From: Epiperipatus broadwayi
Taxonomy: Eukaryota > Onychophora > Udeonychophora > Euonychophora > Peripatidae
DNA: 64,000 bases
Direction: 5' to 3'
NCBI GenBank assembly: GCA_028023455.1
Contig: JAQFVV010012477.1
Location: forward strand, 4,047,365 to 4,111,364
A program made the translations under genes and the position numbers. The notes below the pieces were generated by a model that was not told the origin of the DNA, did not search any database, and saw only the letters and a program-made list of their open reading frames with translations. This document shows positions 37,391 through 49,469 of the stretch, piece by piece. Position 1 is the stretch's first letter; each line of letters begins with the position of its first letter.

Positions 37391-40362
37391 GTTTTTTGAC
37401 AATCTAATATTAAAACAATAAAAAACCCAAGTAAATGATTTTTTTTTTCCAATAACTTTTAATTTATATTCTTATTGCCTGTTGCTTATCCATTGACTTA
37501 TTAATATAAATTCTTTTTAGTTAATTGTCATTATTTATTACCTATATTAATAAGAAGAACAAGCAAAATTTAAATAAATTATCATAATTATGAATAAAAC
37601 TGTATTAATTATTAAGAATTAATAAAATAAAAAGTCATAAATTTGTTTAAATAAATATTAAATATTCCCCAATTAATCACAAATCGTCTTTTAATAACTT
37701 ATTTTATTTTCATTTTTTAAAGAAAGCGAAGTATGATTTAAATTAAAAATTCATTTTGAGTTTTATATATATTGCAAATTAAATTTCAGTCAAATTTACA
37801 TATGCTAAATATTAATTAGTTTCTTTTAATTCAATATTTATTTATTTTTTTTTCCGATCAAATTGTTGAAATATAAAGATTTATTGCAGTCTATTCACAC
37901 AGATTAAAAAGCAATTATTACGCCTTCGTTAACAGATAAAGGAATTAATTAAAAGTGATACAGTCTTTCAAAATTTAATTACTTGAAGACAAATTTATGC
38001 ACGTTATTCAAATATCTTTAATTGATATTTATTATTATTGTCTTTTTAATTTATCATTCAGATGTCAAGTTATAATCGCGCTGACAAATACACGTTCTAC
38101 TTAATAAAAAAAACAACAAAAAATTGATTTCCTTCATAAATTATTTCTCTTCTCTCGTTTATTGTAATCAACTTTAAAAGTGTTGTTTTATTCAATAATT
38201 ATGGAAATAAAACAATTATGTTGAACAAATACGTCTGAACAACAGCAACAAATGATTTATGTTAACGATTTTTAAAGATGTTAACAATATTTTCGAAAAT
38301 ATTTTAAACTTCTTACTCTTCATCATTAATTAATCATTTACTATAGTCAATCTTTTATATTCGTTTCAGATTCAATGACAAGTTACATTTTTTGGATTCT
38401 AAATAAAATTATCTTAAACAAATCTTATATAATGATGAAAGCAACAATAACAATAATATTTTATAAGTTTATTTGTAAACAAAATTTATAGAATTTCTTC
38501 TAAATTCAATTTTCTTGCTGATTATTGTTCTATTGGTCGTCTTAACAATCATTCTTCTGTAACGAAGAACCTTAAGTCGCCTAAGCTGTGATTAAGTTTA
38601 AATATACTTCAGTTAAATTTTGATTAAGAATTAGTTTACGAGTTTCTTCTAGACCAAAGTCGGATTTCAGTAGAATACCAATTTCATTTCTTTTTACAAT
38701 TAGATTTCATTAATAACAAATTGTGATTTATTTATTTCAGACAATATATTGTGGATTACTAGATGTAAGCTAGTATTTAATCATCAAAACTTTAATCCTA
38801 TTAACTTCATGCAGAACAATCTAAAGAAAACAAAAACAAGAGAGAGCTTAATAACCCCTGAGATTATTTTTACCATGACTTGGGACATGCTGGATTTATC
38901 CTCTCCATGGCCCAACCAATAGCAGGATGTTCCAAAAAAAAAAACAAAAAACAGAAGAGTTATTGACTCAAATTAGGGAAAACCAAATGAAGGAATGAGA
39001 AAACACTTTGAACAAAATATGTACCAAATAAACTTTAATGTAGTAATGTAATCTTTAATAAATTATTTTGGAAACTAATTTCTAAGTTGTGGTGATGTTT
39101 AATATTTATATCCAAGTATGATTGCATTAATATTTTATAGAAAATTAAATCTTCAGCTATGTTTTTAAATATTTCAAATACATTTTCAAAGCAGATATTG
39201 TTTTTATATACTATGCAAAAAAAATGATGAGTATTTCAAGGTCATCTGCAAGTTTTTTTAACAAATAATTTTATATGTTGGAAACGATTAATTCAATAGA
39301 TTTAAAAAATTCTAAGCATTTTGTGTTATTTTTTGGGCAAATTCTATATGACTTTTAATATTCTACAATTGTGTATTATATGGATTAATAATATTTAATA
39401 TGTTTTATCATTTTATAATATTACAAATAAATTTGTAATTACACATATTTTAACTAATGAAGAAGCTTTACTTTTTATGTGTAAATCATGAGGTCATTAA
39501 AAAAATCCTTATCATCTTTAATACAAAGTAAATACTCTAATTGACTATATAAAATAGTTGACACAACTTTTTTAAAGATTCTATCTATCAGTTGATCCAG
39601 AAAAAGAAATTATATAATATCAAAATATGAAATTGATTATATATTTTTTATTGACTGTTTTAGTAACTACAGAATTTAATGAATGTGCATACATAGTACA
39701 TAAAAGTTCTAAAATTTATAATTCATTCATTCTATACATATTTGTTCCATTGTCAAAGCTCAGACCATGCATATTACCACTATTTTTACCAATATTTTCT
39801 AATTTATTTAAAAATCTTGTTCTTAAACCTGATCCAATTTTATTAAAAATTTTTATGAAACTCAAAAATATTCTGTTACTTGTGAATTTTTTCACGTAAA
39901 ATGTATAACAATACACATTTGTTTTCAATGACCACAAACTCATTTATGGAATAGTACTTTGTTTATCATAGTTTAATGATTATTTGAGGTTTCATTTTTT
40001 TGCAATTAGAAAAATTTAGTTCATTTTTATATATTTAACCCAAAATAGTGACATTTTTTATATAATTTTTTCAAATGTAATTTTATTGTGCTGTCGAATA
40101 ACCTAAAAAAAAAAAATTACTTTTAGAAAATTGTCATTATTTGATTTCTTCAGTTTAGAAGATTTACCCCTATTGTTCATATAATAGACATCAAGAAAGC
40201 CAAACAGATTTTCATGATTTATTTTTTCATATAAATGTTATTACTGATATGTAATTTTTAGAATTTTCATCGTGTTGCAGAGAATTTTTTAATAGAAAGT
40301 GAAATTACCAAATTGACTATTCCTTTATTTTGCTATAATGTCTTAAATAAATGCAATTTGTC
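37391..40362. other. A+T-rich sequence without recognised features
   Basis: Frames at 39627-39943 on both strands overlap and are low-complexity hydrophobic, so they are judged spurious. Nothing else was supported. Confidence 0.5.
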
Positions 40363-40543
40363 CACTCTACTTTGAACACTTTTTAGCAAAAAACCTTTTA
40401 TTGTATATATATATGCATATACGATCTTATGTTTTGACTGTCCTGCAGTCTGAAAAAGACTGCAGGACAATTGAAACATAAGATTGTGTATGCATATATG
40501 TACAATAAAAGACTTTTTGCTAAAAAGTGTTCAAAGTAGAGTG
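40363..40543. repeat. Near-perfect palindrome, about 181 bp, 5-base loop
   Basis: Left arm 40363-40451 and right arm 40457-40543 are inverse copies with few mismatches; the loop is GAAAA. Shared pieces are 'cactctactttgaacac', 'agcaaaaa' and 'tcctgcagtct'. Across the centre the plus strand reads CTGAAAA (40450-40456), A, GACTG-CAGGA-CAATT and GAAAC (40473-40477). That spacing is hammerhead-like with a mutated first box, but helix I cannot form as expected. Confidence 0.85.
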
Positions 40544-42404
40544 ACTAAGTAAAATTATTGTAAAAATACATTGTACTTAAGATTAATTACACAATGTACT
40601 AAAATATGAATTTATTTCACCAATGTAAGTTTTTAAGTACTTTTCCAATTTTCTTTTTTATTTTGCATTCTGAGATGAACTCAAATTAAAAATTACCAAT
40701 GCTAATAGGCTATCTATAACTGTGCAGAACAAATAAGCTCTATTAATTTGGTTAACTGTATTATGTACATTTGACTCTAATTTTTTTTTCATTTCAATTG
40801 CTGTTAATTTATTAGGGAAAAAGGAGAAAAAAATGTATGTCTAATCCATGAAATGTGTAAATATATAATGTTTATATAACTCTACATATTTTAAAGTTAT
40901 TTTATTCATGTTATAATAAATCATATAAAAATTGATATTTAGTAAAAACTATGAAATGTTAAATTACATGATGTTTTTACCAGTTTTTTTTTCTTTTTTC
41001 TTTTCAGCTTTATCAGATTTGTACTTGTGTGACAATTAGTGATGAATGAATTTTGCCATCTCTTTGAAATATTATCCTCACTCAGTGTATGAGCACTAGT
41101 GATTGCCTTGTTAGCTTTCCCTAGTCTGGTTTACCTTTTGTCAATATTAAAATTGGCTTATAATGTAAATAGCTCTAAAAATTAAGGCAATCATGGATTT
41201 ATTATCCATAGGAATATGTCACTCACCACTCCAGCAATAAAGGTAATATGTATTGTATTTTTTTATTTTTAAGTCAATATCTATCTGAATAACTCACATT
41301 AACATATATTTTTATCTTTTTTTAAAAACAACAATATGCCCATTTGTTCCATTAATGAAAATGACTAGGAAAAAAAATGCTAAGCCAGTTTTAATCCAAA
41401 AAAATAAAATTATAGTTCACTTAGCTTAGATTCAAAAAGATTGTGGATTTAGACTAAGGGTAACTTACTGGTAAGTAAGAACTTTCCCCAATAATTATGG
41501 GAGGAAATAAAAAAGACCCGAAGATAGATTTGGATAATGAATAAACATTCAGAGCTCAAATGTCATGAATATTATTATTACACTATATTGATTTTGGAAT
41601 AGTAGTTAATTTATTCGCTTGCCATATTATGACTTCAAATTTAGGTGAAGTTAAGTAGCTAAATATTTTTCAAACTAGATAACAATTTTAAAGTAGTGGA
41701 TTCATGACTCATATAACTAGTCTACTGATCACCAAATGGATATTTAAGTCTTAGATGCAGAATAAAGATTTTCCATACAATAAAAACCTGTTAACAATAT
41801 TCTCTATATTTTTCTTTCTCTCAAAATATGTATATGTACATATATCTTACTTAAATAAGAGGTCAATAATTTTCAAAATTTTGTATCCTTTGTTTTTTTT
41901 TAAACTTTCATTACAACAAAATATTACTATTAAATAAATAATGATTTCTTTGTTTTTATACTATTTGTGGTTGTTGTTTTTTTTAATGAAGATATATCAA
42001 AATAGGAAAAATAAATAAATAAAAATCCTTATGCTGATCTTCCACAAAAAAAATAATCAGAAAATAATAATAAATTCTTTATTACAGCTACATAATCAAT
42101 AAAAATGCATGTAATATTTATTTACCATATTGTTATAATATAGACAATTATTTTGTAATTATTGAATTTATATATGAGGGTTTTGATTTGTTTTAATTTT
42201 TTATATTATTATTGTCTGTTTTAATTCCATTATTGGACACTGGATGGTTTTATGTCAGAAATAATTCATTAAGGATAAATAGATTAGCAATATTTGAAAA
42301 GGGCACTAAAGCAGGTGCTGAAAAAGGCTTTTTATGTATAAAATTATTATTGATTATATAGCTGTAGTAATGAAGATATAGTATTATGTATTCATCTTCT
42401 GGAG
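40544..42404. other. A+T-rich sequence without recognised features
   Basis: No gene or repeat was supported. The open frame at 41755-41937 is low complexity. Confidence 0.5.
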
Positions 42405-42734
42405 AGATGCATGTTAGAAGTAATAAAAAGAGATTGAAAACACAATATATGTGCAAGAGAACAAACAGGTATTACTGACAACATTGAAAGAATTAAAAGT
42501 CTAAGTGGAGTCGAGATGGACATATTGCTAGAAGAGATGATAATAGATGGGACAATTGAAATCTTAAACTGGATTCCAAGAGATCATAAAAGACTCATAA
42601 AAAGACAACATGTGAGATGGATGGATGAAATAAGAAAGTGTGCAGGATTGATGTGGAAAAGAGAGGCTAGAGATTAGAGAAGATTGATTGAACTTGAAAA
42701 GACCTTCATCCTGCAGTGGAATGATAATGGTTGA
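42405..42734 (+). pseudogene. RTE-type LINE ORF2 C-terminal end, copy 2
   Basis: Homologous to copy 1 at 34640-34972. It shows RERTGITDNIERIKSL, then after frameshifts TIEILNWIPRDHKR, RWMDEIRKCAGLMWKREARD, a stop, and KTFILQWNDNG before TGA at 42732-42734. At least two frame changes occur between 42500 and 42550. The first G of the tail is followed by a diverged 'acaagatgatt' rather than a clean (GAT)n run. Confidence 0.8.
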
Positions 42735-43284
42735 CAAGATGATTCATTTTCTGGAAATTATTGAATATATTTATACGATTATCACTTTAAATAAAATTTA
42801 TATTAAATTTCTTTTTTTTCCCTTAACAATTTTCATAATGAGGATCTATAACTTATTTTTAATTTTTATTATTTTATTTCTGTTGCCTCACTTTTGTTTA
42901 CTTATATTCATTTTTTTTACATCTTTTTATTAATATGCACATTGGTGGACTTAGAATTTGAGTTACAGCACAGACTTCAACATGCTATTGCTGCTTTTAA
43001 CAAATAAAAAAGTAAAGTATTGCTCATCACAGCAAAATAATTAAATGACTAATTTAGCATATATAGAGTTATTGTTTTATCTAATTTAGTGTATAAAAGT
43101 GAGACTTGGACATCCTATTGGTACAATGTAGTGCCATTAGAAAAGTTTTGTTTAAGGATATTGCAAATTCATAAAAACACAATGGAAAGTTTTTAATACC
43201 AATCAATATTTTTTTTCAATTTGCTGAATATGATACTATAGTGTTCACTATTATAAAATCACAACTTTGTTAAAGTAAACATGT
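42735..43284. other. A+T-rich sequence without recognised features
   Basis: Nothing supported apart from possible tail remnants of the preceding RTE copy. Confidence 0.45.
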
Positions 43285-43554
43285 AAAATGAATGAAGAAT
43301 GCAAGATTTCCTGAATGGGTGCTTCATGGTGAACGTGTAAAATGAATGAACAATGCAAGATTTCCTGAATGGGTGCTTCATGGTGAACATGCAAAATGAA
43401 TGAATAATGCAATATTTTCTGAATAGGTGTCACATGGTGAACATGCAAAATGAATGAATAATGCAATATTTCTTGAATGGGTGTATCATGGTGAACATGT
43501 AAAATGAATGAACAATGCAAGATTTCCTAAATGAGTTTTTCCTGGTGAACATGA
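43285..43554. repeat. 54-bp minisatellite, five copies
   Basis: 'aaaatgaatga' recurs at 43285, 43339, 43393, 43447 and 43501, exactly 54 bp apart. Each unit also has a 'tgcaa(g/t)attt' block and a 'catggtgaac' block. Because 54 is divisible by three and no unit has a minus-strand stop in one frame, the array is open on the minus strand (43251-43520), giving an 18-residue repeat with core SFILHVHH. Translation is unlikely: there is no further coding context. Confidence 0.9.
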
Positions 43555-44377
43555 GCATGGTTACCATAAGAGAAATAGACCCATGCCTACATTGCAAAGA
43601 TTATCTCAGAGACATTCTAAAAAAGTACAATATTGTTCATTTCCATTGAGAAGATATGGGAGAGCATCGAATACATTGAAGAATTGTAATTGACATGATG
43701 TTGAAATATTTCAGAAAGTTTTCTGCTAAAGAAATTAAATGACAGCTTTAAAAAATATAAAACAGTAAAATGTATCTGCATGTTTTATATGTGGGTGTAT
43801 TTGTAGTTCACAGACTGTTTTATATTGTTATTGCAAAAGTCATGTCTATAGCATTATTCATTCTTTTATTTCATTGTAATTATAATGATTATATACACTT
43901 ATGAGTCGCTGCTATATATAGAACAGTGATGATGAGAATTAACCACAATCACATCAGAAATAACATTATTTTCAAACTGTGTAGAGAAAAGACATAATAA
44001 ATTACCTGAGTATATTATGATGAAAATTTTATTTTTCTATTTATTTAGATGATGAACCTTTTTTATTAGAAGAAAATTTAAAAGAAGTTATAGAAATTCA
44101 TTCCAGAAGATAAGTTAATAGGAAATTTTATTAAAATTTTCAATTATGCATAAATACATTTGACTGTTAGTAATTATCTATAATTTGTGGTCTGTATTAG
44201 TTCTATCTACATAAATTATGGAGTATTAAACCAAAAGCAAATAAACACAGAAAATATTTATGAACATTAATCTGTTAATGTAACTTCGATCTAAAATATT
44301 GAAAGATCAAATCTAGTTGTTAAGAGTTTGATTTGGAATATTTGTTGAGGTCTTCAAAAAATCTGTTTGAAACAATT
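43555..44377. other. A+T-rich sequence without recognised features
   Basis: No supported gene or element. Confidence 0.45.
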
Positions 44378-44478
44378 GTCAAGCATTGGTGGTTGAGACA
44401 GCAGCTTTACAAGGAGTTGTCTCAGGTTAGTGGGTTCACTTCCCAGCTGATGCGATGACACATGAGAAAAACAAAACA
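44378..44478 (+). mobile_element. tRNA-derived SINE, copy 3, with short target duplication
   Basis: GTCAA followed by a tRNA-like segment (44383-44453) that has lost about eight bases in the D-arm region, then GATGACACATGAG and an (AAAAC)n-type tail. Flanking AAACAATT occurs at 44370-44377 and 44479-44486. Box B is GGTTCACTTCC. It is older than copy 2. Confidence 0.8.
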
Positions 44479-44641
44479 AAACAATTTCAGGGCTTATTTG
44501 TACTGGATTTGAATATGAGGTTATATATGTAAAATCACATATGTTCTACTACTAAGCCTAGAAGTTTTTATACTTATAAATATAATAATAATAGATAGAT
44601 ATAAATAACACAACTCTGTTATATAATGTAAATAATTGTAC

Positions 44642-45140
44642 ATGTATAAAATGTGACAACCAGAGTAGAAAAAATTCAAAAAATATTAAACACTAATACT
44701 ATTTTGCCAAGTGCTTTCGGTACAGAGTATTAGTATCATGTTAACATATTGGAACTGAATGATTGATATTCCAGCACATGCTTAGTGCAACACTAGTGTT
44801 ACGCTAATTAACAACATTATTAGACATTAATAAACCAATACTTTTTCAACTTCCTGTTTCTGTTGTTCGAGTCATTACACACCGAATTGATATTTTGAGG
44901 ATAAAACTCATGCCCACAAATACTTTCATGATTTAAAAAAAAAAAAAAACAGAATTAACTTGCTAATCAATTTTAGATTTTTTATATTTATAAATATGCT
45001 ATTGCAATCGCTATTGCAATCGCGTTAATACACTGGCCTTTGTTTTACCATAATAAATAACACAATCACTTGGCAAAATAGTATTAGTGTTTAATATTTT
45101 TTGAATTTTTTTTCTACTCTGGTTGTTACATTTTATATGT
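44642..45140. mobile_element. MITE-like element with about 72-bp inverted repeats
   Basis: The left TIR (44642-44713) contains 'acaaccagagtag', 'aaatattaaacactaatac' and 'attttgccaagtg'. The right TIR (45067-45140) is its near-perfect inverse. The interior of about 350 bp is non-coding. Next to the left TIR the minus strand reads 'gtaccgaaagcacttgg', which resembles the second half of a hammerhead, but no CTGANGA box is aligned with it. Confidence 0.85.
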
Positions 45141-45755
45141 GTACAAAAATTTAATTATAGATATATAGAATAACTTGCACAATTTTTGCAATCAATAGTT
45201 AGGTGTCATAAATAAAAATTATATAATTTATTCTTTATATTTATAAATATTAATTATATATGTATATTAAAACATAATGCATGCATATCTATATGTTTTA
45301 TGAAGTATATAGTAAATATAAAATACAAAGTAAATTTAATTTAGTGTAATGTATTTTTGGTGCAGAGCAGCAAAATCATAGTTATTATTACTTACACCCA
45401 AAGACTTTTCTTTTAAAATGTTAAAGTTTGTATTATCTTTTAATCAGAGTACATTGGGCCTTTGCAATGAACATCATTTACAATTTTGCAGAAATTCTGA
45501 ATTATCAATTTTATCTTCTGTCTTATTTATCAGTCTGTCTGTCTAAATTAGTTGGTATCCTAAAACTAGATTAAAATTTTGATTATAAATGTTCTTTTAC
45601 TTCTAGCAGTAGCAGGAATATATGTCATAACAACCAAGATCTATTATTTTTATATTTATAGTATTCCATCTGATTTTATAAGTACTATTTTTAATCACTT
45701 TATAAAGGATTTCTTCTTTATATCAAATTTTAACTAGATTCTAATATAATGAGGG
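45141..45755. other. A+T-rich sequence without recognised features
   Basis: No supported gene or element. Confidence 0.45.
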
Positions 45756-46218
45756 TGCTAATAGCTTTAAACAAGCTTTTCCTATAAATGCCACAAGAGA
45801 AAGCATGTAAAATCTCTAGAATTATCCCTATTCCCAAAACAGTTTCGAGCTAATAACTCTTTTCAGTGAGATACTAGGATAATCAGACACTAGATATAAA
45901 ATAACAGCTCAAGCCCAGCATTTATTTAATATTTAGCTATTAAGTAGAAAATCTGAAAATTTCAGATACCTCTATGTCTTCAAATCCAGTTATCTAACTT
46001 AAATAGCTATATGGATCTGAATAATTTTAGCTATATCATATATTAAGAGCCTTGTCAATATAGCATCATCAAAGCCTCAAAAACAAAATTATAATAGTAA
46101 GAAAATCAAATCATACATTACATGACTTAACTTTAAAATGTAATATAATGAGATTGCTAATAGCTCTAAACAAGCTTATTATGTTAAGGCATGTGATGTA
46201 TGATTTGATTTTCTTACT
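45756..46218. repeat. Family F2 copy, rearranged, with an adjacent hairpin
   Basis: 45756-46000 matches the left part of the 11.85 kb foldback ('tgctaatagctttaaacaag', 'gccacaagagaaagcat', 'caagc' and 'ttaatatttagctattaag'). A second end fragment 'tgctaatagctctaaacaag' starts at about 46152. Around it, 'gtaagaaaatcaaatcatac' (46098) is the inverse of 'gtatgatttgattttcttac' (about 46199-46218), making a 120-bp hairpin. One hammerhead motif is kept (45831-45874, -). Confidence 0.7.
45831..45874 (-). ncRNA. Hammerhead ribozyme motif, decayed (family F2)
   Basis: On the minus strand: ATCTCA, CTGAAAA (the conserved G is lost), GAG...CTC as a weak helix II, and then an intact GAAAC. The cleavage region is GTTTTGGGAA, so helix III and helix I are altered. 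It supports GAAA as the ancestral second box of family F2. Confidence 0.55.
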
Positions 46219-46994
46219 AATTAGATTCTCTATATGCATTACAATATTATACATTTTATCAAATTCATATCTACATAAGTAGTATTTCTGATTTAGAAAG
46301 CTCTTAAAACCATGAAATTTATAAGCCATAAGTATCTGAGATTATACAAGTATAGCATTTCTAATTTCAATTGACTTAATAGTCATTTTGTAATCTAAAA
46401 AGTTAGTATTTCTTTTAGTAATTAAATTCAAATATTTTAAACAAAAGATTGAAAAATGTATAATTATGTGATTATTAGAATATTTAAAGTGTTTTTTTAA
46501 GAAGATAACAGTAGCATTAATATTTTTAAAGCAGTCATTGAGTTTTAGGTCCCAATAACCATAATTATGGTACTTTGCATCAAAAATGCATTAAGCTAAA
46601 TTAAATTTGTATTGTAATTTATATTTACTGTATATTTCATAAAGCATATATAGATATGTATGCATATGTTTTGTCATATTTATGTTAATGATGGATTTTC
46701 TGGATTATATATATATTTGATAAAAAATCTTATGGTAACTATAATCCAGATCAAATTCAAGTCATATAAAGCTTAAACATTTTTCAGATCTTAATCAAGT
46801 TTAACATCTTGTTTTAGCTGGCCAATAGTATACCCCCAATTAACCATCCAGTTTTATTCAATAAAATAGATATTTAACTGTTTTTATAGGGGGTAAAACT
46901 AAGATAAAAAATATTCCTTTGTGCAGCAATTAGCAAGCTAGTAAGTACTGACTTCTATTTCAATTTTTCATTAAAATTGGGTCACTGGAGAGAT
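46219..46994. other. A+T-rich sequence without recognised features
   Basis: No supported gene or element. Confidence 0.45.
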
Positions 46995-47508
46995 TTTGAT
47001 GATGATTTACTTTGCACCCATGGTCATTTTAAAATCTAAAGACCATCCAAAACCACCACTGACACATCCAATTGATAAATGACATAAATATTGAATAAGT
47101 ACCTTAAATTCATAGTCTAGAAATTATAAGCTAGTAAAAATAATATGCTTTATTTCATATGGGCATACAATATAATTTTTTAATATTTGAAAATTATAAG
47201 CTTGTTTTATCAGACTTCTGCATCTTTTGGATGATCTTTTGGATTGGTCAAACCATCTTTCCTCCTCCCCACATATTTCGGCGCTTTGCACCGTCGTATT
47301 TTAAATATTTTATGAAGGCAATTTTTTTTTTAAAAAATCTCTAATAAAATAAAGCATATTATTTTTACTAACTTATAATTTCTAAAACATAAATTTAAAG
47401 TACTTTTATTCAGTATTTATGACATTTATCAATTGGGTGTGTCAGCGGTGGTTTTTTAGATTTCAAAATGGCTGTGAGTGCAAACTAAATCAAAACCGAG
47501 ATTTTTGT
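46995..47508. mobile_element. Foldback element with about 160-bp inverted arms
   Basis: The left arm (46998-47158) has 'ttttaaaatctaaagac', 'aaaaccaccactgacacat', 'ccaattgataaatgac' and 'ataatatgctttat'. The right arm (47340-47505) is the inverse, for example 'gtcatttatcaattgg' written there as 'gacatttatcaattggg', and 'tgtgtcagcggtggtttttt'. The centre (about 47230-47310) is more G+C-rich ('catttcggcgcttt'-like). No hammerhead core was found. Confidence 0.85.
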
Positions 47509-48780
47509 CTTGAAGTTAATTGTTTAAAGGCAACTTCATTCATTTTGCATATTTGATGTTAATATTGCAGCTGAAAGTTATAAACCAAACATCAGAGAAA
47601 TTAAACTGACAGATATTATATTTATTATCTCAAAATGTGAAAAAAACATTGCTCAATAATGTATTCAGTTAAAGCTGTAAACTATAAAAGTTCTTAGTGG
47701 CTAAAAAGTTTTTACTTTTTTTTAAAAAGATCATTTTCCTCAAACCTACCTTTTCTTTATATGTCCAAGATCATGCACAAATGTTTATGTTTTGTTGTTA
47801 AAAGATATAAATATAAAAGTGATGAAACTTTTTGGTTGGTTGTTTTATAACAAATAATCTGGGATATTCTTTTGAACAGTCATAAAATTTCATGCAACCA
47901 TGCTCAAATAAAAAGATTAATTTGTTAAAAAAAACATGAAAACCTTAATGCAATGGTAGAGAGACACACTCAAGAGTATCATTCACCAAATTTGTGAAAA
48001 ACTGATTGATTCTGATCTGAATTAAATATGATCTGAGTGATGATCCTTAAAATCAAATTCTTTGAAATGATAAAGTGTAAGCCAAATTGAACGATGTTCA
48101 AATTCATCCAGATACAGAAAATCACCAACTCAAAATAAAACACTAATAGATAATCCAGTTATTTAATTGTATGGACAAGATGATGATTCAAAAGTTATGC
48201 TTAAACTGACAACTTTGAATAATTTAGCTGCAGGATGTATTTTCTCATCATTGTAGAAATATGAGAGAAATTTCTCTACAACTCTTACAACACATGAGTT
48301 GAAGAGGAGACTTTGGCCTCTAGAGCCACATGACCTAGCATCAGGTGACTTTGTAGTTTTGATGATGATTAAAGCAAAGTTTACAAAACTAATTAAGAAA
48401 TGATCAAGAATTAAAAAATAATTTACAATAAAAGTAGCAATAAATTTACATCTCATTTAAATTATTTTAAAAGATTTCTAATTAGAAAAACTTCATACTG
48501 ATTGTAAATCGAAAGATTTCGCATATGTTAGTTTGTATAGAAATTGTGGATTTAATCAGTGAAGTAGTTAATAGCTTCATGCTCTCAAATCAAAATGCTT
48601 TAGATTCACCTATATATTTAGAAATTAGGTCAAAGATAAGAGTGGCTGCTCTTGACTTTTAATGTTGTTAATCTTGTGTTTATATTTGTAGAAGTTCCCA
48701 GTTTCACTTGATTCTAAATTTTAACTTTTGGACACGCTTTACTTAACTAGAGGATTAGCCAAGGGTGGAAAACTGCTATT
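47509..48780. other. No supported gene
   Basis: A plus-strand phrase at about 48296-48355 (KRRLWPLEPHDLASGDF) vaguely resembles the W-P-x-S-P-D-L-x-P-x-D-F motif of DDE transposases, but the surroundings do not support it. Confidence 0.3.
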
Positions 48781-49170
48781 CTCACCAAGATATATATGAG
48801 AGATAGTAACCTGGACCAACTGATGAGTGCTGGTTCAGCATGAAATGCATCTTGGGGGGCATTTGTCCTTTATTATATCTTTATTTAAGTGAATTTAAAA
48901 AGAATGGGGAAGTATGGAGGTATTTATTATATCTATAAGATATTACATACGGAAAAGAGAAAGGTTAATAACTCCGTGTGTGTAAAATAAATAAAAGATC
49001 AGATATATTAATCTTTAACTGAGGTTTAAAACTTTTATCTGTGGTAGAGATAATTTCTAGTTTCGATAATGGTTAGTAATAATCATTATTGTATTTATCT
49101 GAAATAGATGGTGTCAAAGTTGTGAGTGGAGGAAGTTTGACAATGTTAAATGAAAACGTAACAATAAATT
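48781..49170 (+). repeat. Retrozyme-like repeat: hammerhead then module X
   Basis: The hammerhead segment (48790-48870) matches 15745-15840. Module X (48998-49170) matches 15566-15740. Here the ribozyme comes first; at 15.6 kb module X comes first. Length from ribozyme to end of X is about 380 bp, in the range reported for animal retrozyme monomers. No coding content. Confidence 0.65.
48816..48855 (+). ncRNA. Hammerhead ribozyme, type I with minimal helix III, core intact
   Basis: Helix I: CCAA (48816-48819) pairs with TTGG (48852-48855). Core box CTGATGA (48820-48826) is canonical. Helix II: GTGCTG (48827-48832), loop GTT, CAGCAT (48836-48841), six pairs with one G.T. GAA (48842-48844) is canonical. 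Helix III: A45-T50 and T46-A49 with loop GC. The cleavage triplet is ATC, so predicted self-cleavage lies between 48851 and 48852. Hammerheads cleave RNA by transesterification, leaving a 2',3'-cyclic phosphate. All core positions agree with the consensus; the outer part of helix I (GGA with TCC) allows an internal loop for tertiary contact with loop II. Confidence 0.85.
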
Positions 49171-49469
49171 GCAAATCTATGACTAGAGCCATGTTCATTG
49201 TTTCTATATAGGAGACAATGGAGAGGCATTTAATCTCTAGTATTTAAAATCTGTGAATTACCTATCATTAATTATAAGATTTACGTAAAAATCTCATTAC
49301 AGAATAAAGATCATTGATAATTAGCGGAGGATAATCATCAGGCAACCTAAACAATTATTTACTAAACAGTATTGGCTGTTTGATTATGTTACACATCTGA
49401 TCATTTAAGTTACCATAAGAAAAATGCTTCAAAGAGGTGTATGTTGAATATAAGTAAAGAAGATATGTT
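49171..49469. other. A+T-rich spacer
   Basis: Nothing recognised. Confidence 0.4.

Noticed and set aside
39627-39943. Overlapping frames on both strands (90 and 75 codons)
   Set aside because: Mutual shadows in low-complexity sequence with no recognisable domain.
43285-43554. CRISPR array
   Set aside because: The 54-bp units are contiguous near-identical tandem repeats with no unique spacers, and the sequence is eukaryotic.
48170-48460. Possible DDE transposase motif (WPLEPHDLASGDF)
   Set aside because: Only one short phrase resembles W-P-x-S-P-D-L-x-P-x-D-F; frames up- and downstream are closed and no other motif aligns.
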